Below, piece after piece: positions 32,992-43,600 of a stretch of DNA of 64,000 bases; positions within the stretch are counted from its first letter, which is position 1; each line of letters starts with the position of its first letter. The translations under genes were made by a program, and so were the position numbers. The DNA comes from Rhodospirillales bacterium (GTDB lineage: Bacteria; Pseudomonadota; Alphaproteobacteria; BOG-932; Roseiterribacteraceae). The notes under the pieces were generated by a model. The model had not been told where the DNA came from and made no database searches. It was given only the letters and a program-made list of their open reading frames with translations. The stretch is taken from assembly GCA_028291365.1 (NCBI GenBank), contig JAQGIE010000045.1, positions 1-64,000 of the forward strand. The letters run 5' to 3'.

Positions 32992-35163
32992 TTACATCCG
33001 CCGTTCGAGCAGCGCTTCCAGCCGGATCGGCAAGTCGCGCAGGCGCTTGCCCGTCGCGTGCCACACCGCGTTGGCGATGGCAGGCGCCGCGCCGCACACG
33101 GCGATCTCGCCGACGCCCTTCACCCCCAGCGGATTGACGTGCGGATCAGTCTCCTCGACGAACGCCACCGTCAGTTCGCCGATATCGGCCTGGGTCGGGA
33201 TCAGGTACTCGGCGAGATCGGCGTTGATGACACGGCCGCTGGCGCGGTCCAGCTCGCTCGCTTCGAACAGCGCCATGCCGACACCGCCGATCATGCCGCC
33301 GGTACACTGGCTGCGCGTCAGCCGGGGATTGACCACGCGTCCCACGCCATAGGCCCCGTGGATGCGTGGAATGCGCACCAGGCCCAGCTCGCGATCGACG
33401 CGCACTTCGACGAAGACGGCGCCGAACGCATGCATCGAGAACCGCTTCGCCGTGTCGCCGGGATTGGAATGGCCGTCGGCTTCGATCTGCGCCAACCCGG
33501 CGCGGCGCAGCTGCTCGACCAGCGAGTCCTCGGGGGCCGGGACAAGCTTCGCGGGGGCATGCTCGGTGCCGGTGATCTGGGCCAGTTTCTGCTTCACGGC
33601 GTTGCACGCCGCGAGCACCGCCGAGCCGACGCTCGCCATCGTCATCGAGCCGCCATGCGGCGGCGTGTTGGGCAGCGCCGAGCGGCCGATCTCGACCGCG
33701 ATCGCCTCGACCGGAAGACCCAACGCATCCGCCGCGACCTGGGCGAGGCTGGTGTAGGTGCCCGGTCCCATGTCGCTGGTCGCGCTTTCGACCGTCGCCG
33801 ATCCGTTGGCCGACAAGCGTACGCGCGCGCTGGCACGAACATAGTTGGCCGGGTAGGTGGCGACCGCCACGCCGTAGCCGACCTGCTCGCCGTCCTCGAT
33901 CCAGCTGCCCGGTTCGAGCCGGCGTTTCGACCAGCCGAAGGTTTCGGCGCCCTGGCGCAGGCATGCGGCGAGCGAGCGAGATGAAAACGGAAGGTTCGAA
34001 TGCAAGTCGTGCGTCGGATCGTTGCGCAGCCGCAGCTCGACGGGATCGAGCCTGAGCTGCCAGGCCAGCTCATCCATCGCGGTTTCGAGCGCGAACAGGC
34101 CGCTCGCTTCGCCCGGCGCACGCATATAGGTCGGCGTCGACGTATCGCGCGGCACCACGATGTAGCTCGTCGCGACATCGGCGCAGCCATACAGCATGCG
34201 CGTGGGCCGCAAGAGGCCTTCGGAGAAGCGCTCGTGCCGCGACGTCTCGGCGGCGCCGTCATGCAGGATGGCGGTGAGGAGCCCGTCTGAATTCGCGCCC
34301 AGCCGCACGCGTTGTTCGGTGTAGGGACGATGCCCGACCAAGTTGAACATCTGGCGTCGCGTCAGTTCGATCTTCACCGGCCGGTCGAGCTCGCGCGCGG
34401 CGATGGCGGCGATTTCGGTATGCGGCCAGACGCGCCCGCCCGAACCGAAGGCGCCGCCGACATACGGCGAAATCACCTCGACGTCGCCGGGCTCGAGGCC
34501 GAAATCGCCGGCCAGCACGCGTGCGACGTTGGAGACCCATTGGGACTTGTCCCACAGGCGCAGCTTGCCCTGTTGCCAGTGCGCGATGGTGACGTGCGAT
34601 TCGAGCGGGCTGTGCGTCTCGCGCGCGATCACCGTGGAGCAATCGACCTGCGCATCGGACGCGGCAAAGGCTGCGTCGGGGTCGCCGCGCGCGGTCGTGT
34701 CGTCCCGGCGCAAGGTCGCGGCGGCGCTTGCCTCGGTGAAGTCGACCACCGGGTCGCGCTGCTCGGCATAGGTGACGTTGATGAGGCTCGCCGCAAAATG
34801 CGCCTGCTCGATCGTGTCCGCGACCACCACCGCGATCGGCTGGCCGACGAAGCGCACGCGATCGTCGGCGAAGGCGCGCAGCCGCGCGCCGTCGGGGCGG
34901 GTGAATTCCGGACTCACCGGCTCGTTCCACGGCAGGCGCGGCGCGTTGCCGTGCCAGATCACCGCGTGCACACCCGGGCTCGCCAGCGCCGTGCGCGCGT
35001 CGAGCGCGGCGACCCGGCCGGTGGCGACCGTCGCGTCAACGAGAAACCCGTGCAGCATGCCCGGCGGCGCAAATTCGGCGGCATAGCGCGCCGCGCCGGT
35101 GACCTTGGCGCGTCCGTCGAGGCGCGCCAGTGGCCTGCCAATCATCGACGGCGCATCAGTCAT
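32992..35163 (-). CDS. paoC: Aldehyde oxidoreductase molybdopterin subunit (PaoC-like)
   Basis: A 723-aa xanthine-oxidase-family large subunit. The N-terminus has IGRPLARLDGRAKVTGAARYAAEF. Moco-binding regions include SPYVGGAFGSGGRVWPHTEI, RAPGEASGLFALETAMDEL and PPHGGSMTMASVGSAVL. The active-site Glu lies in GVKGVGEIAVCGAAPAIANAV near the C-terminus. ATG 35163 overlaps the paoB stop (ATGA); an in-frame ATG at 35169 is an alternative. It is third in a paoABC operon. Such enzymes oxidise aldehydes to acids, in the E. coli case in the periplasm. No chaperone gene of the PaoD/XdhC type lies next to it. Confidence 0.92.
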   Translation of the reverse strand: MTDAPSMIGRPLARLDGRAKVTGAARYAAEFAPPGMLHGFLVDATVATGRVAALDARTALASPGVHAVIWHGNAPRLPWNEPVSPEFTRPDGARLRAFADDRVRFVGQPIAVVVADTIEQAHFAASLINVTYAEQRDPVVDFTEASAAATLRRDDTTARGDPDAAFAASDAQVDCSTVIARETHSPLESHVTIAHWQQGKLRLWDKSQWVSNVARVLAGDFGLEPGDVEVISPYVGGAFGSGGRVWPHTEIAAIAARELDRPVKIELTRRQMFNLVGHRPYTEQRVRLGANSDGLLTAILHDGAAETSRHERFSEGLLRPTRMLYGCADVATSYIVVPRDTSTPTYMRAPGEASGLFALETAMDELAWQLRLDPVELRLRNDPTHDLHSNLPFSSRSLAACLRQGAETFGWSKRRLEPGSWIEDGEQVGYGVAVATYPANYVRASARVRLSANGSATVESATSDMGPGTYTSLAQVAADALGLPVEAIAVEIGRSALPNTPPHGGSMTMASVGSAVLAACNAVKQKLAQITGTEHAPAKLVPAPEDSLVEQLRRAGLAQIEADGHSNPGDTAKRFSMHAFGAVFVEVRVDRELGLVRIPRIHGAYGVGRVVNPRLTRSQCTGGMIGGVGMALFEASELDRASGRVINADLAEYLIPTQADIGELTVAFVEETDPHVNPLGVKGVGEIAVCGAAPAIANAVWHATGKRLRDLPIRLEALLERRM

Positions 35164-36149
35164 TTCCATGCCGTGTCCTCGGCGAGCTGCAACAGCACGC
35201 GGCGCACGGTGCGGCGCGCCAGTTCGACCTTGAATCCGTTCTGCGTGCCCGCGACGGCGCCGTCGGCGGCGCGCTGCGCTGCCTGGCTGACGCTCGACTG
35301 GGTCGCGGGACGTCCGACCAGCGCGTCTTCGACCGCGTGGGCGCGCCACGGCACGGTGCCGACGCCGCCCAGCGCGACGCGCGCCTCGCGTACCAGCCCG
35401 TCTTCGATCACCAGCCCGACCGCGGCCGAGACCAGCGCGAAGGCGTAGCTCGCGCGGTCGCGCAGCTTGCGATAGGCCGAGCGTCGCAGCACGTCGCCGA
35501 GCGGCAGCTCGACCGCGACGATCAGCTCGTCGGGCGCCAGCGTATGTTCGAGCCACGGCGTGTCGCCCGGCAGGCGCAGCAGATCGGCGATCGCGACGCT
35601 CCGTTCGCCTGCCGTGCCGCGCAGCCGCACCGTCGCATCGAACGCGGTCAAGGCCACTGCAGCGTCCGACGCATGCGCCGCGATGCAATGGTCCGACACG
35701 CCGAGAACCGCGTGACCGCGATCGTCACCGTCCAACGCGGCGCAGCCCGATCCCGGCTTGCGCTTGTTGCAACGCTCGAAGCCGGTGTCGCGAAAATAGG
35801 CGCAGCGCGTTCGCTGCAGAAGATTGCCGCCGATCGTGGCGGCGTTGCGCAATTGCGGCGAGGCCGAGGCGAGCACCGCCTGCGCGAGCGACGGCGCCGC
35901 ATGCTGTATCAGGGGATTGCCCGCGATGTCGGACAGCGTCGCCAGCGCGCCGATGCGCAGCACGCCCCCGGCCTGCTCGATCGAACGAAACGGCAGCTTG
36001 CCGAGATCGACCAGCGCGGGCGCCTGCTCGACCTGCAGCCGGAGCAGATCGACCAGGCTGGTGCCGCCGGCCAGCGCACGCGCGCCTTGGCGCAGCGCCG
36101 CTCGCGCCGACTCTTCGTCGTCGGCGCGCACAAAGGCGAAAGGCTGCAT
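35160..36149 (-). CDS. paoB: Aldehyde oxidoreductase FAD subunit (PaoB-like)
   Basis: A 329-aa FAD-binding subunit. The FAD motif is ARALAGGTSLVDLLRLQVE (about 24-42) and ASASPQLRNAATIGGNLLQRT (about 93-113). Four cysteines (C116 and following: TRCAYFRD, RCNKRK, GSGCAA and a DHCIAAHAS Cys) match the extra [4Fe-4S] insert typical of PaoB. Its ATG directly abuts the paoA stop (0-base gap), and its stop overlaps paoC by four bases, so translation is coupled. Confidence 0.93.
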   Translation of the reverse strand: MQPFAFVRADDEESARAALRQGARALAGGTSLVDLLRLQVEQAPALVDLGKLPFRSIEQAGGVLRIGALATLSDIAGNPLIQHAAPSLAQAVLASASPQLRNAATIGGNLLQRTRCAYFRDTGFERCNKRKPGSGCAALDGDDRGHAVLGVSDHCIAAHASDAAVALTAFDATVRLRGTAGERSVAIADLLRLPGDTPWLEHTLAPDELIVAVELPLGDVLRRSAYRKLRDRASYAFALVSAAVGLVIEDGLVREARVALGGVGTVPWRAHAVEDALVGRPATQSSVSQAAQRAADGAVAGTQNGFKVELARRTVRRVLLQLAEDTAWK

Positions 36150-36632
<483 letters not shown>

Positions 36633-36705
36633 GGCTGCCTCCGTGGAGTCGACGGCGCAGCAACATGGCGGGCGGGATCGGGCAGGTCCAGCGCTCGGTT
36701 ACATG

Positions 36706-36738
36706 AAAAAAGCCGATCCTTCGGCCGGATCGGCTTTT
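36706..36738 (-). terminator. Bidirectional rho-independent terminator
   Basis: AAAAGCCGATCC (36708-36719) pairs with GGATCGGCTTTT (36727-36738) over a 7-base loop, with T runs after the stem on both strands. It lies 45 bases after the end of the 64-aa gene at 36784 (minus strand) and upstream of paoA, isolating the two units. Confidence 0.85.
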
Positions 36739-36783
36739 GTCCACCGGCCCGTTGCGGGCCGACATTCGCAGTCTGCGTGTTGC

Positions 36784-36978
36784 CTAGCTGGCGAGCGCCA
36801 GCGCCAGCTGTGCCGTTTGCGCGCGCACAAGCTCGCTTTCGGGGATGTTGGTGCGGACAGTCCCGTCCGCGTAACGCAAATCATATTTGAATTCACGGTC
36901 GTAGCGGCCGGGCAAGCAGCGACCCACGATTTCAGCGTCGCGGAAGGCGTGCCGGACGCGAGATTTTAGAGCGAGCAT
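36784..36978 (-). CDS. Small Tudor/SH3-like protein (64 aa)
   Basis: A 64-aa basic protein with a strong GGAGG seven bases before ATG 36978 and a good terminator behind it. Its central CLPGRYDREFKYDLRYADGT...NIPESEL segment follows the YD-x-x-Y-x-DG-x-x-x-x-x-[IV]P pattern of small Tudor-like SH3 barrels. This is resemblance by eye, not a family assignment. The helical ends are LALKSRVRHAFRDAE and RAQTAQLALALAS. Expression signals argue it is real; function is unknown. Confidence 0.72.
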   Translation of the reverse strand: MLALKSRVRHAFRDAEIVGRCLPGRYDREFKYDLRYADGTVRTNIPESELVRAQTAQLALALAS

Positions 36979-37010
36979 CAGTCGCCTCCGTAAACACTAA
37001 TGTTCCGTAG

Positions 37011-37036
37011 AACTGCCCGAAGCGGCCGGTCGTTCC
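37011..37036 (-). promoter_or_regulatory. Candidate EcfG-type (general stress) promoter
   Basis: Read on the minus strand, GGAAC (37036-37032) is followed after 18 bases by GTT (37013-37011). This approximates the EcfG pattern GGAAC-N17-CGTT, with A in place of C. It lies about 35 bases upstream of the 64-aa gene start. The short motif makes chance occurrence possible. Confidence 0.35.
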
Positions 37037-37175
37037 CCGGCCCGACAGATTTCGCGCATCGTCCACCCATCGCGTGGACGACCGTTGCAGGACTGCAACA
37101 ATCGCCCGGGCGTAGGCCGCGTAGCGGGTTGTGATTTTCGCGCGGAAACGCGGGAGGCCCTGCGGGCCTGAAAGC

Positions 37176-38171
37176 CTAGATCGCGCCGCGCAGCCGAATC
37201 TCGCTAATCGAGTGATCGGCTTTCTTGCGCACGATCAGATCGGCGCGGTCGCGCGTCGGCGCGATGTTGTCGCGCAGATTGGGCAGGTTGATGTCGCGCC
37301 ACACGTCGCGCGCGAAGGTGATCGACTTGTCGCGATCCATGTCGGCGAAGCGATGAAAATAGGCATCTGGATTCTGGAACGCGGTCCGTTGCAGCAGCAG
37401 GAAGCGTTCGAGGAACCAGTCCTCGATCGAAGCCTCGTCGGCGTCGACATAGATCGAGAAGTCGAAAAAATCGGACGCCATGATGCTGACGCCGGGCGCC
37501 GTCTGCAGCACGTTGAGACCTTCGAACAACAACATGTCGGGACGTTCGATCGTGTCGACCTTGTCGGGCACGATGTCGTACTCGACATGGCTGTAGACCG
37601 GCACGCTGAGCGTCGCGTCACCGGCCTTGGCGCGCGCCAGGAAGCGCAGCATCGCCTTCTGATCGTAGCTCTCGGGGAAGCCCTTGCGGTGCATCAGGCT
37701 GCGCGCTTCGAGTTCGCGGTTGGGCAGAAGAAAACCATCGGTCGCGACCAGCGCGACGCGCGGATGATCGGGCCAGCGCGCGAGCAGCGCTGCCAGCACG
37801 CGCGCAAAGGTGCTCTTGCCGACCGCGACGCTCCCGGCGATCGCGACGAGGTAGGGGGCGCGTTGGCTGGGCCGGCCGAGAAAGGCGTCGCGCAGCGTCT
37901 GCAGCTGGCGGTGCGCCGCCACCTGCAGGTTCAGCAGCCGGGTCAGCGGCAGATAGACGTCGCGCACCTCGTCGAGCGAGACCGGGTCGCCGACGCCGCG
38001 CAGCCGTTCAAGCTCGGCGTCGGACAAGGTCAGCGGCGTGTGGGCCCGCAAGGCTGCCCAGTCGGCCCGGGTGAAAATGCGGTAGGGCGAGATCGACTCG
38101 CTCGCCGGATTCTCCGGCGTCGAATTGGCGGGCGTCCGATTGCCCGAGGGCAGGCTGGCGGGAGGAATCAT
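37176..38171 (-). CDS. coaA: Type I pantothenate kinase
   Basis: A 331-aa pantothenate kinase that phosphorylates pantothenate, the first and controlling step of CoA synthesis. The P-loop is GSVAVGKST (113-121). VATDGFLLPN, RKGFPESYDQ, YSHVEYDIVPD and FEGLNVLQ follow the CoaA family closely, as does the length. ATG 38171 opens a 30-residue Pro/Ser-rich leader before SPYRIFTRADWA, where most homologs start; an in-frame TTG lies at 38189. The gene stands alone. The 139 bases between it and the 64-aa gene show no further gene. Confidence 0.95.
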   Translation of the reverse strand: MIPPASLPSGNRTPANSTPENPASESISPYRIFTRADWAALRAHTPLTLSDAELERLRGVGDPVSLDEVRDVYLPLTRLLNLQVAAHRQLQTLRDAFLGRPSQRAPYLVAIAGSVAVGKSTFARVLAALLARWPDHPRVALVATDGFLLPNRELEARSLMHRKGFPESYDQKAMLRFLARAKAGDATLSVPVYSHVEYDIVPDKVDTIERPDMLLFEGLNVLQTAPGVSIMASDFFDFSIYVDADEASIEDWFLERFLLLQRTAFQNPDAYFHRFADMDRDKSITFARDVWRDINLPNLRDNIAPTRDRADLIVRKKADHSISEIRLRGAI

Positions 38172-38521
38172 GCGGCGGGACTGTCGCAACTCCCCGCACC
38201 GGGTGGAAGGCCGCCGCCCAGGCCGGAGGGCAGCTTCCAGGCTCGAACCGCGAATCCGGGGTTACGGCTCGTTGCTGCGCAGCGGACCGTCACCTCGGGC
38301 GCCGTCGTGGCGCCAGGCGGGGCGGGGCCGACCGGTTGCAGCTTCGGCTGGGCTTCTGGGCGGCGAGTCCCGCCTGCGGCGGCCGGTGCCTCCCATGGTA
38401 AAGAAGGGTCTCATCCCCGATCTGTCGAATTACGTCACCAGCTTGCGGTCGACGTCGGGCCGGCGCGGCGGGTACATCCGGCCTTTGGTTTGAGCGCGTT
38501 CGGTTTTTGGAGATCCTTGAC
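38172..38521. other. Intergenic region, no gene seen
   Basis: About 350 bases between coaA and the divergent efflux unit. Open frames here are short and lack family features or ribosome binding sites. The promoters of coaA and of the 38522-48754 unit should lie here; none was assigned with confidence. Confidence 0.5.
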
Positions 38522-39019
38522 GTGGACTTGGTCGCCGCGAGCGCGGTGCTTCTGCTGGCTGCTGCCCCGGCGACGTCCGAGACCCCGCCCCAGCTGGTGC
38601 TGCAGGGGGTGACTCTCGACATGACCCGCGCCCAGGCGGCGGATGCCGCGGCTGCGGCGGGTGGACGCTGTGGTCGGGTCGGCGTTCCCGATTCGCTGGC
38701 GCCGCTGCTGTGCGGGTTCGGCGGAGACCGCCTGCGCGTCGCCTTCGTGCCTGGTCCGGCCGGTCACGCCATCGTCCGCAATGCCACGTTGCTGGCGCGT
38801 AGCCAGCCGCCGCAACAAATCGACCTCGACAGACTTCAACCCTATCTGATTGCCACGTACGGAACGCCGGTGGAATTGCGCCAGAACCGGGTTGGGTTCG
38901 AGGCGTGCTGGGTGCAGGACTTCCAGCGCCTGACCGTCGAAGCCAAGCCGCGTTTACTGTCGATGCGCCTCGACGCGCGCGACACCGCAAGAGAGAGTAA
39001 AGAGAGCGAATGCCGATGA
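38522..39019 (+). CDS. Small secreted protein ahead of RND operon, unknown
   Basis: A 165-aa exported protein. GTG 38522 has GGAG eight bases upstream and opens a signal peptide (VDLVAASAVLLLAAAPATSE). An in-frame TTG at 38507 is the alternative. The mature part has LQGVTLDMTRAQAADAAAAAGG, three Cys (GGRCGRV, LLCGFGG, EACWVQDF) and KPRLLSMRLDARDTA. No family was recognised. Its end overlaps the adaptor gene (ATG 39010) by 10 bases, so it is the first gene of the efflux operon and may modulate the pump. Confidence 0.7.
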   Translation: MDLVAASAVLLLAAAPATSETPPQLVLQGVTLDMTRAQAADAAAAAGGRCGRVGVPDSLAPLLCGFGGDRLRVAFVPGPAGHAIVRNATLLARSQPPQQIDLDRLQPYLIATYGTPVELRQNRVGFEACWVQDFQRLTVEAKPRLLSMRLDARDTARESKESECR

Positions 39020-40545
39020 CGCCGTACGAACAACAAAAAGGCCGCGCGCGCCGGAGCCCGCTCGATCTCGCCAGCATGCGCGCCCGGGTGCGGCGGCTCA
39101 CCGGCGACCGGCGTGCCGTCGTGCTGGGGGCCATCATCGTCGCGGTCGCGCTCGTCATTTGGCTGGCGATGGCGCGCTCGGCGGCGCCGCCGCAGGCCGG
39201 CCGTTTTCGTGGGATGGGCCCGACGCCGGTGGCGATCGCGACCGTCGATAATGGCGACGTGCCGGTCGAGCGCAGCGCGCTGGGCACGGTGACACCGCTC
39301 GCGACGGTGACGTTGCGCGCGCAGATCGCCGGCCGTCTGGTGCAGGTCGGGTTCAGCGAAGGTCAGGCGGTCCAGGCCGGCGATCTATTGGCGCAGGTCG
39401 ATCCGCGCCCCTATCAATTCGCGCTCGACCAGTCCAAGGGGCAGCTCGAGCGCGATGCCGCGCAGCTGAGCAATGCCGAGATCGATCTCCAGCGCTATCA
39501 GACTCTCGTCAAGCAGGATTCGATCCAGCGTCAGGTGCTCGACACGCAGGTGGCGCTGGTGCGCCAGCTCAAGGGCACGGTGCAGTCCGATCAGGCCAAT
39601 GTCGATACGGCGGCACTCAATCTCAACTACACGCGCATCGTCGCCCCGGTGCCGGGGCGCGTCGGGTTGCGCCAGGTCGATGTCGGCAACTACGTCACAC
39701 CGGGCGACGCCAACGGCGTCGTCGTGCTGACCCAGACCAAGCCGATCACGGTCGTGTTCACGCTGCCCGAAGACGACCTGCCGGTGCTGATGCCGCGACT
39801 TCGTTCCGGGGCGCAATTGCCGGTCATCGCCATGGATCGCAGCGGCAAGACCAAGCTGGGCGAGGGCGTCGTCTCGGCGGTCGACAGCCAGATCGACCAG
39901 ACCAGCGGCACCGTCCGGATCAAGGCGCAGTTCGCCAATGATGACGAGACGCTGTTTCCCAACCAGTTCGTCAACGTGAAGGTGATCGTCGACACGCGCA
40001 AAGACGTGCCGGTGATTTCCGCCGCCGCGGTTCAGCGCGGCGCGCCGGGCACGTTCGTGTGGCTGGTCAACGAAGACAAGACGGTCACCGCGCGTCCGGT
40101 GACGCTGGGCGTGACCAGCGGCGACCGTATCGCCGTCGAACAGGGCTTGCAGAAGGGCGACCGGATCGTCATCGACGGCGCCGATCGCGTCAAAGAAGGC
40201 GCGCCGGTGCTGCTGCCGGGTGAAACCCCGCCCAACTTCGTGCCCGGGCAGGGCAATGGCGCCGGTGGACGCCAGCGTCGCGAAGGCGGTGCGCCGGGGG
40301 CACAGAATCGTGGCGCGCCCGGTTCGCCGCCGCCGCTCCCCGCACCGGGTGCGCAAGGTCCGAACGCGACTGCGCCAGGGGCGCAAACGCCGACCGCACA
40401 ACCGGCCGAAAGCGGCGCGCCGCAACAGCCCGGCGCCGAACGCCGCCGCCGCCGCGACGGTACGCCGCCTGCCGACGGTTCGGCTGCGCCGGCGTCACCT
40501 GCGCCGGCGCCTGCCGCGCCATCGGGCAACCGCCCGCAACAGTGA
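39010..40545 (+). CDS. mdtA: RND efflux periplasmic adaptor (MdtA-like) with long disordered tail
   Basis: A 511-aa membrane-fusion protein. A single N-terminal membrane anchor (about 35-55: AVVLGAIIVAVALVIWLAM) precedes the barrel-sandwich half-motif RAQIAGRLVQVGFSEGQAVQ and a coiled hairpin with LERDAAQLSNAEIDLQRYQT. RIVAPVPGRVGLRQVDVGNYV and a beta-barrel/membrane-proximal part follow, to about 410. The remaining roughly 100 residues are almost only Gly, Ala, Pro, Gln and Arg, ending NRPQQ. Usual MdtA proteins (about 415 aa) lack this tail. A start at 39016, overlapping the previous stop, is also possible. Confidence 0.93.
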   Translation: MPMTPYEQQKGRARRSPLDLASMRARVRRLTGDRRAVVLGAIIVAVALVIWLAMARSAAPPQAGRFRGMGPTPVAIATVDNGDVPVERSALGTVTPLATVTLRAQIAGRLVQVGFSEGQAVQAGDLLAQVDPRPYQFALDQSKGQLERDAAQLSNAEIDLQRYQTLVKQDSIQRQVLDTQVALVRQLKGTVQSDQANVDTAALNLNYTRIVAPVPGRVGLRQVDVGNYVTPGDANGVVVLTQTKPITVVFTLPEDDLPVLMPRLRSGAQLPVIAMDRSGKTKLGEGVVSAVDSQIDQTSGTVRIKAQFANDDETLFPNQFVNVKVIVDTRKDVPVISAAAVQRGAPGTFVWLVNEDKTVTARPVTLGVTSGDRIAVEQGLQKGDRIVIDGADRVKEGAPVLLPGETPPNFVPGQGNGAGGRQRREGGAPGAQNRGAPGSPPPLPAPGAQGPNATAPGAQTPTAQPAESGAPQQPGAERRRRRDGTPPADGSAAPASPAPAPAAPSGNRPQQ

Positions 40546-40567
40546 CGCGCGTCAGCGTGGAGCAAAT

Positions 40568-40687
40568 TTCACCGCCTGGACGCCAAGCGCGCCAAGGAAC
40601 GCCAAGAGAAATCCTGATGCGCGCATCGCGCGCATCGCTTGCTGAATCGCTTGGCGCACTTGGCGTCCCTGGCGGCTTGGCGGTGAA
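40568..40687. repeat. Inverted repeat, family B (CGCCAAG-type)
   Basis: The left arm (40568-40606: TTCACCGCC, GGACGCCAAG, GCGCCAAG units) and right arm (40650-40687, ending CTTGGCGGTGAA) are inverted copies about 40 bases apart. Inside them GCGCATCGC is repeated directly. It fills the mdtA-mdtB gap and could form one long stem in the mRNA. Similar CCAAG/CTTGG repeats are scattered in many GC-rich genomes. Confidence 0.8.
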
Positions 40688-40699
40688 CGGCACAGATCA

Positions 40700-43600
40700 A
40701 TGAGCACAAATCCTTCGCAGCCTTTCATCGTCCGCCCCGTCGCGACGACGTTGCTGATGGCGGCGATCTTGCTGGTCGGCCTGGTCTCGTTTCGCTTCCT
40801 GCCGCTGTCCGCGTTGCCGCAGGTCGATTATCCGACCATCCAGGTCCAGACCTTCTATCCCGGCGCATCGCCCGAGGTGATGACGTCGTCGATCACCGCA
40901 CCGCTCGAACGCCAGTTCGGGCAGATGCCCAACCTGACGCAGATGTCGTCGGTGTCATCGGCAGGTTCGTCGGTAATCACCTTGCAGTTCGGGCTCGACC
41001 TGGCGCTCGACGTCGCCGAACAGCAGGTCCAGGCCGCGATCAACGCGGCCGGCAATCTGCTGCCGGCCGATCTGCCGTCGCCGCCCATCTACGCCAAAGT
41101 CAATCCGGCCGACGCGCCGGTGCTCACCATGTCGCTGTCGTCGAAGACGATGAAGCTGACGCAGGTGCAGGATTTGGCGCAGACGCGCCTGGCGCAGAAG
41201 ATTTCGCAGATCGCGGGCGTCGGCCTGGTCACGATTTCGGGTGGGCAGCGTCCGGCCGTGCGCATCCAGGCCGATCCGCGCGCGCTCGCCGCCTACGGGC
41301 TGGCGATCGACGATCTGCGCACCACCATCGCCAACGCCAACGTGAACTCGCCCAAAGGGAATTTCGACGGGCCGTCGCGTTCCTACACGATCAACGCGAA
41401 CGACCAGCTCAAAAGCGCGGCCGAGTACGAGAATCTCGTGGTCGCCTACAAGAATGGCGCGCCGGTGCGGCTGGGGGACGTCGGCGACGTGGTCGAGGGC
41501 GCCGAGAACAGCAAGCTCGCGGCCTGGGTCGATCGTACGCCCGCCGTGGTGCTGAACGTGCAACGCCAGCCGGGCGCCAACGTGATCGACACGGTCGACC
41601 GGATTCGCGCGCTGCTGCCCTCGCTGCAGGCGTCGCTGCCCGCGGCCGTCGAGCTGCGCGTGCTGACCGACCGCACCGTCACCATCCGCGCCAGCGTCAA
41701 CGACGTCGAGATCGAGCTGTGCCTCGCGGTCCTGCTGGTCGTGGCAGTGATCTACGCCTTCCTCGGCAATGCGCGCGCGACGATCATTCCGTCGCTGTCG
41801 GTGCCGCTATCGCTGATCGGCACGTTCGCGTTCATGTATCTGGCGGGCTACAGCCTGAACAACCTGTCGCTGATGGCGCTCACGATTGCCACCGGCTTCG
41901 TCGTCGACGACGCGATCGTGATGATCGAGAACATCGCGCGCTACATCGAAGAAGGCGAAGACCCGCTGCACGCGGCGCTGAAAGGCTCGCGGCAGATCGG
42001 CTTCACCATCGTGTCGCTGACCGTCTCGTTGATCGCGGTGCTGATCCCGCTCTTGTTCATGGGCGACGTGGTCGGCCGCCTGTTCCGCGAATTCGCGGTG
42101 ACGCTGGCCGTGACGATCCTGATCTCGGCGGTCGTGTCGCTGACCCTGGTGCCGATGCTGTGCGCCAAGCTGCTCAAGCGGCCGAGCGAATATGAAGAGG
42201 GCCGTTTCGCGCGCTGGTCGCGCGAACGGTTCGACGCGCTGATCCACCAGTATGACCGCGCCCTGGTCTGGGTGCTGGCGCGCCAGAAGGCGACGTTGTG
42301 GGTCGCGTTCGGCACCTTGGTGCTGACGGGGCTGCTCTATGTCGTGGTGCCCAAGGGTTTCTTCCCGGTCCAGGATACCGGCCTGATCCAGGGCGTCAGC
42401 GAAGCCGCGCAGTCGATCTCGTTCAAGGCGATGTCCGAGCGGCAGCAGCAGATCGCCGATCTGGTGCTGCAGGATCCCGATGTCGAAAGCCTGACCTCGT
42501 TCATCGGCACCGACGGATCGAACGCGACGCTCAATGCCGGTCGCTTCCTGATCAATCTGAAGCCGCACAATCAGCGTTCCAACGACGCGGTGCAGGTGAT
42601 CCACAACCTGCAGGATCGTGTGTCGCACATCCCCGGCATCTCGCTGCTGATGCAGCCGGTGCAGGATCTGACGATCGACACGACGTTCAGCCGCGCGCAG
42701 TACCAGTTCGTCCTCGAGACGACCGATCCGGCGCTGCTCGACAGCTGGGTGCCCAAGCTGGTCGACGCGTTGCGCGGCCATCCCGAACTCACCGACGTCG
42801 CCAGCGACCAGCAGCCCAATGGCCTGTCGGCCTATATCCGGATCGACCGCGACACCGCGGCGCGCTTCGGCGTCACGCCGGCGACGATCGACCAGGCGCT
42901 CTACGACGCCTTCGGCCAGCGCATCATCTCGACCATCTTCACCCAGTCGACCCAGTATCGCGTGATCCTGGAAGCGTCGCCGGACCTGCAGGGTTCGCTC
43001 GACTCGCTGGCACAGATCCGGATCCCGACCGCGGGCGGCGGGCAGGTTCCGCTGACCGCGATCGCCTCGGTCGAGCAGCGCGCGGCCCCGCTGCTGATCA
43101 ATCACCGGGCGCAATTCCCCGCGGCAACGGTGAGCTTCAACGTCGCCCGCGGCGGATCGCTGGGTGCGGCCGTCGAGGCGATCACGGCGGCTGAGCAGGA
43201 GATCGGTCTGCCGCTGTCGGTGCAGACGCGCTTCCAGGGGTCGGCGCTGGCGTTCCAGTCATCGCTCGGCAGCACGTTGCTGCTGATCGTGGCGGCGATC
43301 GTGACCGTGTATATCGTGCTGGGCGTTCTCTATGAGAGCTACATTCACCCGGTAACGATCCTTTCGACCTTGCCGTCGGCGGGCATCGGCGCGCTGCTGG
43401 CGCTGATCTTGTCGGGCCAGGATCTCGGCATCATCGGCATCATCGGCCTGGTGCTGCTGATCGGCATCGTGAAGAAGAACGCGATCATGATGATCGACTT
43501 CGCGCTCGCTGCCGAACGCGAAGAGGGAAAATCGCCGTTGGAAGCGATCCATCAGGCCTGTCTGCTGCGCTTCCGTCCCATTCTGATGACCACGATGGCG

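Noticed and set aside
37001..37013. GTTC-N5-GAAC-like palindrome as a second LexA box
   Set aside because: Alphaproteobacterial LexA sites are direct repeats with N7 spacing; this inverted arrangement does not fit.
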